Shown here: positions 9,382 through 17,446 of the stretch, piece after piece
How positions within the stretch are numbered: the stretch's first letter is position 1
Layout of the letters: each line of letters begins with the position of its first letter
NCBI RefSeq assembly: GCF_049800835.1
Contig: NZ_JBNAFU010000011.1
Span: 1 to 64,000 of the forward strand
Length of the DNA stretch: 64,000 nucleotides
Direction of reading: 5' to 3'
Origin: Dinoroseobacter sp049800835
GTDB lineage: Bacteria; Pseudomonadota; Alphaproteobacteria; Rhodobacterales; Rhodobacteraceae
Notes under the pieces: generated by a model
The model's database searches: none
Told to the model about the DNA's origin: nothing
What the model saw: the letters and a program-made list of their open reading frames with translations, nothing else
Translations under genes and position numbers: made by a program

Positions 9382-11157
9382 ATGGCCATTACCTCTGCAA
9401 ACCAGCTTGAGCTTTTGCAAACCGCCGAGGCAGTCGCGCGGGAAAAGATGATCGATCCCGAACTGGTGATCGAAGCGATGGAAGAAAGCCTCGCCCGGGC
9501 AGCGAAGTCCCGCTACGGCGCGGAGATGGACATCCGCGTCTCCATCGACCGCAAGACCGGCGTGGCGACCTTCACCCGCGTGCGCACCGTGTCCGATGAC
9601 GAAGAGCTTGAGAATTACCAAGCAGAGATGACAGTGCAATCAGCATTGGAAACTGCAAAGGCACAGAAGTCTGACATCATCGTCGTTTCTGGTGTGCGCG
9701 AGGTTTTTGATCCGGAAACCGAAACGTCCGAGAAGTTCCCGAACCGCCGGTTCCTGTTGCGCAAACCCACTGAGTTGGACCGCGCGCTGGCAGAAGGTGT
9801 TGACCAGGACACGCCACCGCAAGTCGGTGACGAACTGGTCGATCAAGTGCCACCGGTCGAGATGGGCCGGATCGCGGCCCAATCGGCCAAGCAGGTAATC
9901 CTGCAAAAAGTGCGCGAGGCGGAGCGGGATCGTCAGTTCGAAGAATTCAAGGACCGCGCGGGCACCATTATCAACGGTGTCGTCAAGCGCGAGGAATATG
10001 GCAATGTCATCGTGGACATCGGCCGTGGCGAAGGCGTTCTGCGCCGGAACGAGAAAATCGGCCGCGAAAGCTATCGCCCCAATGACCGCATCCGTTGCTA
10101 CATCAAGGACGTGCGTCGCGAAACGCGTGGGCCGCAGATTTTCCTGAGCCGTACCGCGCCGGAATTCATGGCAGAGCTTTTCAAGATGGAAGTGCCCGAG
10201 ATCTACGACGGCATCATCGACATCAAGGCTGTGGCCCGTGATCCGGGCAGCCGGGCGAAGATTGCCGTTATTTCCTACGACAACTCCATCGACCCGGTCG
10301 GGGCCTGCGTTGGTATGCGCGGCTCGCGTGTGCAGGCGGTTGTGAACGAGCTACAGGGTGAGAAGATCGACATCATCCCGTGGAACGAAGATCAGCCAAC
10401 TTTCCTTGTGAACGCGTTGCAGCCCGCCGAGGTGTCCAAGGTTGTTTTGGACGAAGACGCCGAGCGGATCGAAGTGGTCGTCCCGGACGAGCAGCTTAGC
10501 CTCGCGATCGGTCGTCGCGGCCAGAATGTGCGCCTCGCCTCTCAGCTTACCGGTCTCGATATCGACATCATGACCGAGGCGGAGGAATCCGAACGTCGTC
10601 AAGCTGAGTTCGCGCAACGCACCAATATGTTTGTCGAGACCCTCGATGTGGATGAGGTGCTTGCGCAGCTTCTGGTGTCAGAAGGCTTCACGTCCCTCGA
10701 AGAGGTTGCGTATGTTGAGCAGGACGAGCTTCTGGTGATCGACGGGTTCGACGAGGACACTGCCGAAGAGCTTCAAACCCGAGCGCGCGAGCATCTTGAG
10801 GAGCAAGCCCGCAAGGCGCTTGAACGCGCCCGCGAACTGGGTGTCGAGGACAGTCTTATTGATTTTGACGGTCTCACACCCCAGATGCTGGAAGCGCTTG
10901 CGGAAGACGGTGTCAAAACCCTTGAGGATTTCGCGACCTGTGCGGATTGGGAACTGGCTGGCGGCTGGACCACGGTCGATGGTGAGCGCGTCAAGGATGA
11001 TGGCGTTCTTGAACAATTCGACGTGTCCCTCGAAGAGGCACAGAACCTCATCATGACTGCGCGTGTGGCGATTGGCTGGGTAGACCCCGAGGATCTGGTC
11101 GCCGATACATCCGAGAGCGCGGACGACGCCGCCGAGACGGAGGAGGCGCAGGCCTGA
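9382..11157 (+). CDS. nusA: Transcription termination/antitermination factor NusA
   Basis: A 591-aa RNA polymerase-associated factor controlling pausing, termination and antitermination. Domains in order: N-terminal RNA polymerase-binding domain (about 1-130), S1 (about 140-205, GVVKREEYGNVIVDIG), two KH domains (about 210-350, including GACVGMRGSRVQ and AIGRRGQNVRLA), and C-terminal acidic helix-hairpin-helix repeats (about 370-570). The product is longer than E. coli NusA (495 aa) because of the alphaproteobacterial acidic tail. It follows rimP by 11 nt and precedes the ylxR-type gene by 22 nt. Confidence 0.97.
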   Translation: MAITSANQLELLQTAEAVAREKMIDPELVIEAMEESLARAAKSRYGAEMDIRVSIDRKTGVATFTRVRTVSDDEELENYQAEMTVQSALETAKAQKSDIIVVSGVREVFDPETETSEKFPNRRFLLRKPTELDRALAEGVDQDTPPQVGDELVDQVPPVEMGRIAAQSAKQVILQKVREAERDRQFEEFKDRAGTIINGVVKREEYGNVIVDIGRGEGVLRRNEKIGRESYRPNDRIRCYIKDVRRETRGPQIFLSRTAPEFMAELFKMEVPEIYDGIIDIKAVARDPGSRAKIAVISYDNSIDPVGACVGMRGSRVQAVVNELQGEKIDIIPWNEDQPTFLVNALQPAEVSKVVLDEDAERIEVVVPDEQLSLAIGRRGQNVRLASQLTGLDIDIMTEAEESERRQAEFAQRTNMFVETLDVDEVLAQLLVSEGFTSLEEVAYVEQDELLVIDGFDEDTAEELQTRAREHLEEQARKALERARELGVEDSLIDFDGLTPQMLEALAEDGVKTLEDFATCADWELAGGWTTVDGERVKDDGVLEQFDVSLEEAQNLIMTARVAIGWVDPEDLVADTSESADDAAETEEAQA

Positions 11158-11179
11158 GCCGGGTCAGCGGGTCGGATCG

Positions 11180-11818
11180 ATGGGTCGCGGCGGCGCAGAT
11201 AAAGACCGGGAGGCCGGGGCGGAGCGCAAGTGCATCGCCACCGGCGCGGTTTGGCCAAAGGCCGAGTTGATCCGGTTTGTCGTGGGGCCCGATGGTGCCA
11301 TCGTCCCGGACATTGCGGGCAAGCTGCCGGGACGTGGGATCTGGGTTCGGGCGACACGAACCGCACTGGACACGGCTGTGTCCCGCAAGCTGTTTGCCCG
11401 CGGCGCAAAGCGTGCAGTTGAAGTGGCGCCAGACCTGCCCGATCAGGTCGAAGCCCTTCTTCTGGCGCGCGTGATTTCCCTCCTTGCGCTCAGTCGCAAG
11501 GCCGGTGAGGCCGTGATGGGCTTTGAGAAGGTCAAAAGCTGGCTGGTCTCCGGCGAAGCTGCCGTTCTATTGCAGGCCTCCGACGGGTCTGAACGCGGCA
11601 AAACGAAATTACGGCCCCCCGGTGGGCCGGAGACGTATATCGGCTGGTTGTCCGCCCGGGAAATGGGTTTGGCATTTGGCCGCGATAGTGTGATACATGG
11701 CGCCTTAACGGCTGGTGGACTCACAACACGTGTTGTAGAGGAAGCCACGCGGCTTTTGGGCGTCCGCGAAAATGATGTCGGCAGCGCTGCTGCCGGAAAG
11801 GATACGACAAGCGCATGA
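11180..11818 (+). CDS. YlxR / ribosomal L7Ae-like RNA-binding fusion protein
   Basis: A 212-aa cytoplasmic protein. Residues 1-90 are a YlxR (DUF448) domain with the signature RKCIATGAVWPKAELIRFV and GRGIWVRA; residues about 95-195 are an L7Ae/L30e-like fold (ARVISLLALSRKAGEAVMGF). In alphaproteobacteria these two are commonly joined in a single gene between nusA and infB, as here. A role in translation or RNase P/ribosome assembly has been proposed for the YlxR family; here it is inferred from context. The stop overlaps the infB start (ATGA at 11815). Confidence 0.93.
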   Translation: MGRGGADKDREAGAERKCIATGAVWPKAELIRFVVGPDGAIVPDIAGKLPGRGIWVRATRTALDTAVSRKLFARGAKRAVEVAPDLPDQVEALLLARVISLLALSRKAGEAVMGFEKVKSWLVSGEAAVLLQASDGSERGKTKLRPPGGPETYIGWLSAREMGLAFGRDSVIHGALTAGGLTTRVVEEATRLLGVRENDVGSAAAGKDTTSA

Positions 11819-14310
11819 GCGATACAGACGGCAAGAAAACACTTGGTCTCCGCAGCGGTTCCCGGACCGGTCAGGTGAAGCAGAGCTTCAGCCACGGCCG
11901 GACCAAGAACGTTGTGGTCGAGACCAAGCGCAAGCGCGTTCTGGTGCCCAAGCCCGGAGCCCCAAAGTCGCAAGGCGGTGGCGCGTCTGCCAAACCGGCC
12001 ACCGCGACCGATGCGGAGATGGAACGCCGTCTCAAGGCGCTGGCCGCCGCCAAGGCGCGTGAGTCCGAAGAAGAAGAACGCCGCGCTCAGGAAGCCCGCG
12101 AGCGCGAAGAAGAACGGGCGCGCCGCCGGGCCGATCTGGAGGCCAAGGAACGCGAGGAACGCGAACGCGAGGAGCGGGCCCGACAGAAGGCTGCCGAGGA
12201 AGAGGACGCACGCAAGCGTGAGGCTGCCGAAGCCAAGCGTGATGCTGCCAAGCCCAAGGCAGCGGATGCGCCTGCGGATGCTCCGGTTGACCCTGCGGCC
12301 GCGCAGGCCGCGGACGCTGCACGCACCGGCAAGGGACCAAGCCGCGCCAAGCCCGCCGATCGTGACCGCGAACGTCGCGAGAACAAGGGCGGCAAGGGCG
12401 GTGGCGACCGTCGGCGGTCGGGAAAACTGACCTTGAACCAGGCCTTGTCTGGGGATGGTGGCCGTCAGAAGTCGCTCGCTGCGATGAAGCGCAAGCAGGA
12501 ACGCGAACGCCGCAAGGCGATGGGCGGGACGCAAGAGCGTGAGAAGGTCGTCCGCGATGTGCAGCTGCCCGAAGCCATCGTTGTGCAGGAACTGGCCAAC
12601 CGCATGGCGGAACGTGTCGCCGACGTGGTCAAGGCGCTGATGAACAACGGTATCATGGCGACCCAGAACCAGTCTATCGACGCTGACACTGCCGAACTCA
12701 TCATCGAAGAATTTGGCCACAAGGTGGTCCGGGTCTCGGATGCCGACGTCGAAGACGTGATCGACTCGGTTGACGACAAGGCCGAAGACCTGTCGCCACG
12801 CCCACCGGTCATCACCGTCATGGGCCATGTCGACCACGGCAAAACCTCTCTGCTGGACGCGATCCGGAACGCCAAGGTTGTCTCGGGCGAAGCTGGCGGG
12901 ATCACGCAACATATCGGTGCGTATCAGGTCAAGACGGACAGTGGTCAGCTTCTGAGTTTCCTCGACACGCCCGGTCACGCTGCATTTACTTCCATGCGGG
13001 CCCGCGGCGCGCAGGTCACCGATATCGTTATCCTCGTGGTTGCCGCCGACGACGCCGTGATGCCGCAAACGATTGAGGCGATCAATCACGCGAAGGCCGC
13101 GCAGGTGCCGATGATCGTTGCGATCAACAAGATCGATAAGCCCGACGCAAATCCCGACAAAGTACGCACGGACCTGTTGCAGCACGAGGTGATCGTGGAA
13201 CAGCTGTCCGGTGATGTTCAGGATGTCGAGGTTTCCGCGATCAGCGGTCAGGGCCTAGATACGCTGCTGGAGGCAGTTGCCTTGCAGGCGGAAATCCTTG
13301 AATTGAAGGCCAACCCGAACCGTGCTGCCTCTGGTGCCGTCATCGAAGCGCAGCTTGACGTTGGTCGTGGTCCGGTCGCGACGGTTCTCGTTCAGAACGG
13401 GACGTTGCGCCGCGGCGATATCTTCGTTGTCGGAGAGCAATGGGGCAAGGTGCGCGCGCTCATCAACGACAAGGGCGACCGTGTCGATGAAGCTGGCCCG
13501 TCGGTTCCGGTTGAAGTTCTGGGTTTGAACGGCACGCCGGAAGCGGGCGACGTTCTGAACGTTGTGGAAACAGAGGCGCAAGCGCGCGAAATCGCGGAAT
13601 ACCGCGAGAACGCCGCGAAAGAGCGCCGGGCTGCCGCAGGCGCCGCGACGACCCTCGACCAGCTTCTGGCCAAGGCCAAGGCGGACGAGAATGTCACCGA
13701 ACTGCCGATCCTGATGAAAGCAGACGTGCAGGGCTCTGCCGAAGCAATCGTTCAGGCGATGGAGAAGATCGGAAATGACGAGGTGCGCGTGCGTGTCCTG
13801 CATTCCGGTGTTGGTGCGATCACCGAAAGTGATATCGGTTTGGCGGAAGCCTCTGGCGCGCCTGTGTTCGGCTTCAATGTACGGGCCAACGCGCCCGCGC
13901 GGAACGCGGCGCAGCAAAAGGGCGTGGAGATCCGGTATTACTCGGTGATTTATGACCTGGTCGATGACGTGAAAGCTGCGGCTTCAGGTTTGTTGAGCGC
14001 CGAAATTCGCGAGAATTTCATCGGCTATGCCGAGATCAAGGAGGTCTTCAAGGTCTCCGGTATTGGCAAGGTCGCCGGGTGTCTTGTAACCGAAGGCGTC
14101 GCGCGCCGTTCGGCGGGCGTACGGCTTCTGCGGGACAACGTGGTGATCCACGAAGGTACGCTCAAGACGCTTAAGCGCTTCAAGGATGAGGTTAAGGAAG
14201 TCCAGTCCGGGCAAGAGTGCGGCATGGCGTTCGAGAACTATGACGATATTCGCGCCGGCGATGTCATCGAGATTTTCGAGCGCGAGGAGGTCGAGCGTAA
14301 CCTCGACTGA
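11815..14310 (+). CDS. infB: Translation initiation factor IF-2
   Basis: An 831-aa GTPase that brings initiator tRNA to the 30S subunit. The N-terminal third (about 1-240) is a long charged E/R/A-rich region; the conserved IF2 N-terminal motif is near 255-300. The G domain begins near residue 330 with MGHVDHGKTSLLD, then DTPGHAAFTSMR and NKIDKPDAN, followed by domains II, III and C2. The start ATG 11815 overlaps the previous stop by 4 nt. No rbfA/truB follows; the unit ends at a strong palindromic terminator. Confidence 0.97.
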   Translation: MSDTDGKKTLGLRSGSRTGQVKQSFSHGRTKNVVVETKRKRVLVPKPGAPKSQGGGASAKPATATDAEMERRLKALAAAKARESEEEERRAQEAREREEERARRRADLEAKEREEREREERARQKAAEEEDARKREAAEAKRDAAKPKAADAPADAPVDPAAAQAADAARTGKGPSRAKPADRDRERRENKGGKGGGDRRRSGKLTLNQALSGDGGRQKSLAAMKRKQERERRKAMGGTQEREKVVRDVQLPEAIVVQELANRMAERVADVVKALMNNGIMATQNQSIDADTAELIIEEFGHKVVRVSDADVEDVIDSVDDKAEDLSPRPPVITVMGHVDHGKTSLLDAIRNAKVVSGEAGGITQHIGAYQVKTDSGQLLSFLDTPGHAAFTSMRARGAQVTDIVILVVAADDAVMPQTIEAINHAKAAQVPMIVAINKIDKPDANPDKVRTDLLQHEVIVEQLSGDVQDVEVSAISGQGLDTLLEAVALQAEILELKANPNRAASGAVIEAQLDVGRGPVATVLVQNGTLRRGDIFVVGEQWGKVRALINDKGDRVDEAGPSVPVEVLGLNGTPEAGDVLNVVETEAQAREIAEYRENAAKERRAAAGAATTLDQLLAKAKADENVTELPILMKADVQGSAEAIVQAMEKIGNDEVRVRVLHSGVGAITESDIGLAEASGAPVFGFNVRANAPARNAAQQKGVEIRYYSVIYDLVDDVKAAASGLLSAEIRENFIGYAEIKEVFKVSGIGKVAGCLVTEGVARRSAGVRLLRDNVVIHEGTLKTLKRFKDEVKEVQSGQECGMAFENYDDIRAGDVIEIFEREEVERNLD

Positions 14311-14326
14311 TAATCCGAAACTCAAG

Positions 14327-14360
14327 AAAAAAAGAGGTGGCCCGGGCCACCTCTTTTTTT
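14327..14360. terminator. Perfect 34-bp palindromic bidirectional terminator
   Basis: Seven A, then GAGGTGGCCC, then its exact complement GGGCCACCTC and seven T. Symmetric about 14343/14344, so it has a U-tract in both directions and can end both infB (+) and the 44-aa gene (-). Confidence 0.93.
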
Positions 14361-14381
14361 GGTTGGTGTAAAGTTGATCGG

Positions 14382-14516
14382 TTATGCAGTGCGACCGATC
14401 GGTATTCCTTTGAAAGTCCGCGTCCCGACACGCACAACAATGCGGCCATCTTCCAGAGCCTTAACGAAAAAGCCCTGGATCGACACGCAGCTTCCTAGAG
14501 TGATGGTACGAAGCAT
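14382..14516 (-). CDS. Conserved-looking 44-aa small protein
   Basis: A short gene, read on the minus strand: it starts MLRTITLGSCVSIQG and ends VVRVGTRTFKGIPIGRTA. The start ATG at 14516 has a ribosome-binding site GGAG 7 nt upstream and the gene ends 22 nt before the palindromic terminator, so it forms a complete transcription unit. The pattern suggests a small beta-rich protein. I recall similar short hypothetical proteins in Rhodobacteraceae, but no function. A 12-bp palindrome (14536-14547) lies 19 nt upstream of the start codon. Confidence 0.72.
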   Translation of the reverse strand: MLRTITLGSCVSIQGFFVKALEDGRIVVRVGTRTFKGIPIGRTA

Positions 14517-14535
14517 GGATGTCTCCAAGAGTGAT

Positions 14536-14547
14536 GTTTCATGAAAC
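14536..14547. promoter_or_regulatory. 12-bp perfect palindrome upstream of the 44-aa gene
   Basis: GTTTCATGAAAC is perfectly self-complementary and lies just upstream of the ribosome-binding site of the small gene at 14382-14516. It could be an operator or an mRNA hairpin; nothing here distinguishes these. Confidence 0.4.
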
Positions 14548-14644
14548 TATCATCATTCGAGACACAATTCATTACAATTCCGCCACAAAAAGACGATTTT
14601 CCCGGGTTTTGTTGCGCAATTTTTGTGCGCGACGCGAATTTTAT

Positions 14645-15037
14645 TTACAACCAGTCTCTCAGGATGGGAATCAGCGGGATGTCAGCGGCCGGCATTGGGT
14701 AGTCCCGTAAGGCATTCGCCTTCGCCCACGCAAGGGTCTGTCCTTCTTTCGGCTGTGGGATGCCTTCCCATTTGCGGCAAGCGAAAAGCGGCATCAAAAG
14801 GTGAAAGTCATCGTAGCTGTGCGACGCAAAGGTCAGCGGGGCCAGGCAGCTGTTCCAAGTCCCTATCCCAAGCTCTTCGCGCAGTTCCCGCACGAGACAG
14901 GCTTCGGGCGTTTCGCCGTGCTCGACCTTGCCACCTGGAAACTCCCACAAGCCGGCCATGGACTTGCCTTTGGGTCGCTGCGCCAGCAGTACCCGATTGT
15001 CGCGGTCAATCAGCGCGACGGCAGAGACAAGAACCAT
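14645..15037 (-). CDS. mutT: 8-oxo-dGTP diphosphatase MutT (Nudix)
   Basis: A 130-aa Nudix hydrolase that removes oxidised guanine nucleotides from the pool. The Nudix box is complete: G36, E42, then RELREELG at 50-57. The start ATG 15037 is 2 nt after the argJ stop (TGA-AG-ATG), so translation is coupled; an upstream in-frame start at 15097 would overlap argJ and is not preferred. The context argJ-mutT is common in alphaproteobacteria. MutT rather than another Nudix enzyme is supported by AVALIDRDNRVLLAQRP at the N-terminus and by size. Confidence 0.92.
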   Translation of the reverse strand: MVLVSAVALIDRDNRVLLAQRPKGKSMAGLWEFPGGKVEHGETPEACLVRELREELGIGTWNSCLAPLTFASHSYDDFHLLMPLFACRKWEGIPQPKEGQTLAWAKANALRDYPMPAADIPLIPILRDWL

Positions 15038-15039
15038 CT

Positions 15040-16362
15040 TCACGAGCGGTAGTCCGCGTTGATCTCGATATAGCGTTTGGTCAGATCGCATGTCCACATG
15101 GTTGCGCGTCCGTCACCCAGACCCATCTCGACCGCAACAGTGATCTCGGGTTGTTGCATGTAGGTGGCCCCTGCTTCTTCGGAGTAGCTACTTGCAACCC
15201 AACCGTTTTCCGCCACCAGAATGTCTCCGAACGAGATAGACAGGCGGTCGCGATCTGCCGCCGCGCCGGACTTGCCCACAGCCATGACGATCCGTCCCCA
15301 GTTCGGGTCCTCTCCGGCGATGGCTGTTTTGACGAGCGGTGAATTTGCAATGCTTTGGGCGACCTTCCATGCGTCTGCATCGGATGCGGCTTGGGTAACG
15401 CGCACCTCAATCAGTTTTGTCGCTCCTTCGCCGTCCCGAACCACCTGAAGAGCCAGATCGTGCATCACGCTTTCAAGCGCCGTGTCAAAGTACGCGGCCT
15501 CCGGACTGTCCGGATCGGTAATCTGCGCATTGCCAGCCTTGCCGGTTGCGGCGCAAAGCAGCGTATCCGAAGTCGACGTGTCTCCGTCTACGGTTATGGC
15601 ATTGAAACTGCGGGCGTTGATCCTGGACACGAGCGTCTGAAGCGCGGTTTGCGTAATGGCAACGTCCGAGAAGATGTATACCAGCATCGTTGCCATGTGC
15701 GGTGCGATCATGCCGGACCCTTTTGCAATCCCGGCGACCTTCACCTCTGTTTCCCCGATCTGTGCAGTGGCGCTGGCCGCTTTGGGGTAGGTATCGGTTG
15801 TCATGATCGCTCGGGCCGCCGCGGGTAATCCGCGTGGATCGAGGCTAGCGTGCAGCGCCCCAATGCAGGACGTGATTTTCTCGTGAGGGAGTGGTTCGCC
15901 GATAACGCCCGTGGAGCTTGTAAAAATCCGGTCCTGCGGGAGTTTGAGCGTTTCGGACACCGCTGCGGTGACCACCGCGACAGTTTCTGATCCGGCACTG
16001 CCGGTAAAAGCGTTCGCGTTGCCGGAGTTTACGAGTATCGCGGCCCCCTCGGTGGCTGGGGAGCCCATCTTCCGTTCGCAGTCCAGAACGGGTGCTGAGC
16101 GGGTGGACGATGTGGTAAACACACCAGCGATTACAGAGCCGGGGGACACACGTGCGAGCATCACGTCATCGCGCCCCTGGTACTTCACGCCAGCCGCACA
16201 GGTTGCGAAGCTTGCCCCACCGATAACGGGCAATTCCGGAAATGCCTTCGGTGCCAAAGGCGACACCGCAGGGGCGACTGCCGGGCGCGCAGCGCGGCTG
16301 AGCCTGCGAAGACGGGCATCTTGTCGCCACGCCGCGCGACGTTCAAACCGTTCCAACATCAT
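15040..16362 (-). CDS. argJ: Bifunctional ornithine acetyltransferase / N-acetylglutamate synthase ArgJ
   Basis: Transfers acetyl groups from N-acetylornithine to glutamate in arginine synthesis. The 440-aa reading includes the self-cleavage site KGSGMIAPHMATML, where the precursor is cut before the nucleophilic Thr to give alpha and beta chains. The family sequence proper starts at VSPLAPKAFPELP (about residue 33), so the first 30 residues, rich in Arg, are an extension; an in-frame GTG just there is an alternative start without a clear ribosome-binding site. The upstream prolyl isomerase ends 12 nt before the start. Confidence 0.95.
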   Translation of the reverse strand: MMLERFERRAAWRQDARLRRLSRAARPAVAPAVSPLAPKAFPELPVIGGASFATCAAGVKYQGRDDVMLARVSPGSVIAGVFTTSSTRSAPVLDCERKMGSPATEGAAILVNSGNANAFTGSAGSETVAVVTAAVSETLKLPQDRIFTSSTGVIGEPLPHEKITSCIGALHASLDPRGLPAAARAIMTTDTYPKAASATAQIGETEVKVAGIAKGSGMIAPHMATMLVYIFSDVAITQTALQTLVSRINARSFNAITVDGDTSTSDTLLCAATGKAGNAQITDPDSPEAAYFDTALESVMHDLALQVVRDGEGATKLIEVRVTQAASDADAWKVAQSIANSPLVKTAIAGEDPNWGRIVMAVGKSGAAADRDRLSISFGDILVAENGWVASSYSEEAGATYMQQPEITVAVEMGLGDGRATMWTCDLTKRYIEINADYRS

Positions 16363-16374
16363 TGGTCCGTCGGA

Positions 16375-17217
16375 TCAGTCGATCAGTGTGCTATCGCGGA
16401 TCGCCGACGGGTCCACTTCGACCTCGGGACGCTCGACAGCGACACCTGCGGTGAGAGACTCAATTGCCTCCTGAATGGCGGCGGTTTCCAGTTCGCTGGT
16501 CAGTTCGGCGCGCATCGACTCAAGGCTGGGCGGCTGTTTCTCGCGGGTTTCGACAAGACGAATGACGTGCCAGCCGAACTGGGTCTGAACGGGTGAGGAG
16601 ACTTCGCCTGTTTCGAGGGCGATGACAGCGTTTTCGAAAGGGGCCACCATCATGCCAGCCGAGAACCAACCCAGATCGCCGCCATTGGGGCCCGAAGGCC
16701 CTATCGATTTGGCTTGCGCAAGTTCGCCGAAGTCGGCGCCACCCTGAAGCTCTTCGATCAGCGCGGCCGCTTCTTCTTCGGTCTCTACGAGAATATGCGC
16801 GGCGTTGTATTCCTGCTCCGGCTCGTTGTTCTCGAAACGCGCGTCGTAGGCGGCCTGAATAGCTTCCTCCGTCACTGCGGCTGCGGCCGCGCCGCCAAGC
16901 ACGTAATTGGCGAGATAAGAGCGCCGCGCGTTTTCCAGCCCAAGCTCGGCCCGGACCGGGACAGTGTCGCCCAGGGATTGCGCCAGAGCAGATTGTTGGA
17001 TCAACTGGTCGAGAATACCATCAAACAGCACGTTGTCCGGCAATTGCTTGTACTCGGCCGGAAGGTTCTCTTGAACGGAGATCAGATGGCCCAGTGTGAT
17101 GTCTTCGCCGCCGACCGTGGCCAGAACCGTGCTTGTATCCTGCGCCTGCGCTGCGAGCGGCAGAGCGAGGAATCCGCCGACAAGCAGGGCTGCGGCTGGT
17201 TTGATTGAAAATGTCAC
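16375..17217 (-). CDS. Periplasmic peptidylprolyl isomerase (parvulin/PpiC type)
   Basis: A 280-aa exported folding catalyst. An N-terminal signal peptide (hydrophobic about 8-22, cleavage likely after AAQAQ) is followed by a SurA/PrsA-like helical region (about 35-130) and a parvulin domain (about 135-235) with the segments YNAAHILVETEEEA, GGDLGWFSAGMM and FGWHVIRLVE. An AAGGAG ribosome-binding site precedes the start. It is the first gene of a minus-strand unit with argJ and mutT and is divergent from secA; the nearness of an exported chaperone to secA fits protein export. Confidence 0.92.
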   Translation of the reverse strand: MTFSIKPAAALLVGGFLALPLAAQAQDTSTVLATVGGEDITLGHLISVQENLPAEYKQLPDNVLFDGILDQLIQQSALAQSLGDTVPVRAELGLENARRSYLANYVLGGAAAAAVTEEAIQAAYDARFENNEPEQEYNAAHILVETEEEAAALIEELQGGADFGELAQAKSIGPSGPNGGDLGWFSAGMMVAPFENAVIALETGEVSSPVQTQFGWHVIRLVETREKQPPSLESMRAELTSELETAAIQEAIESLTAGVAVERPEVEVDPSAIRDSTLID

Positions 17218-17277
17218 GGATGTGTCTCCTTTTGCGCGCGTCTCAAGCGGCGTTTTGGCCTGTCCAGTTAGGTCACG

Positions 17278-17306
17278 TTGACAGTTTTGGGGTGGCCCCT
17301 TATGTG
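17278..17306 (+). promoter_or_regulatory. Sigma-70-type promoter for secA
   Basis: TTGACA (17278-17283), 17-nt spacer, TATGTG (17301-17306). It lies in the 220-nt divergent gap between the prolyl isomerase and secA and would give secA a leader of about 130 nt. No other gene is visible in this gap. Confidence 0.7.
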
Positions 17307-17446
17307 CGATCAGGACCCCGAAAGGCCGTGCAGGCCGCAGCGTCTCATGCCGTTTCTATGCCGCAGCCGAGGCGCGGGCAAGCGCGGAGCGTCGGGCACA
17401 GATCACGATCGGTCGAGACGGCCGCAACCGGAGCGAAATGGCGCAT

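Noticed and set aside
11443..13185. 580-codon antisense frame over the infB 5' half
   Set aside because: Mirrors the E/R/A-rich N-terminal region of IF-2; composition is Leu/Arg/Phe-biased with no start signal.
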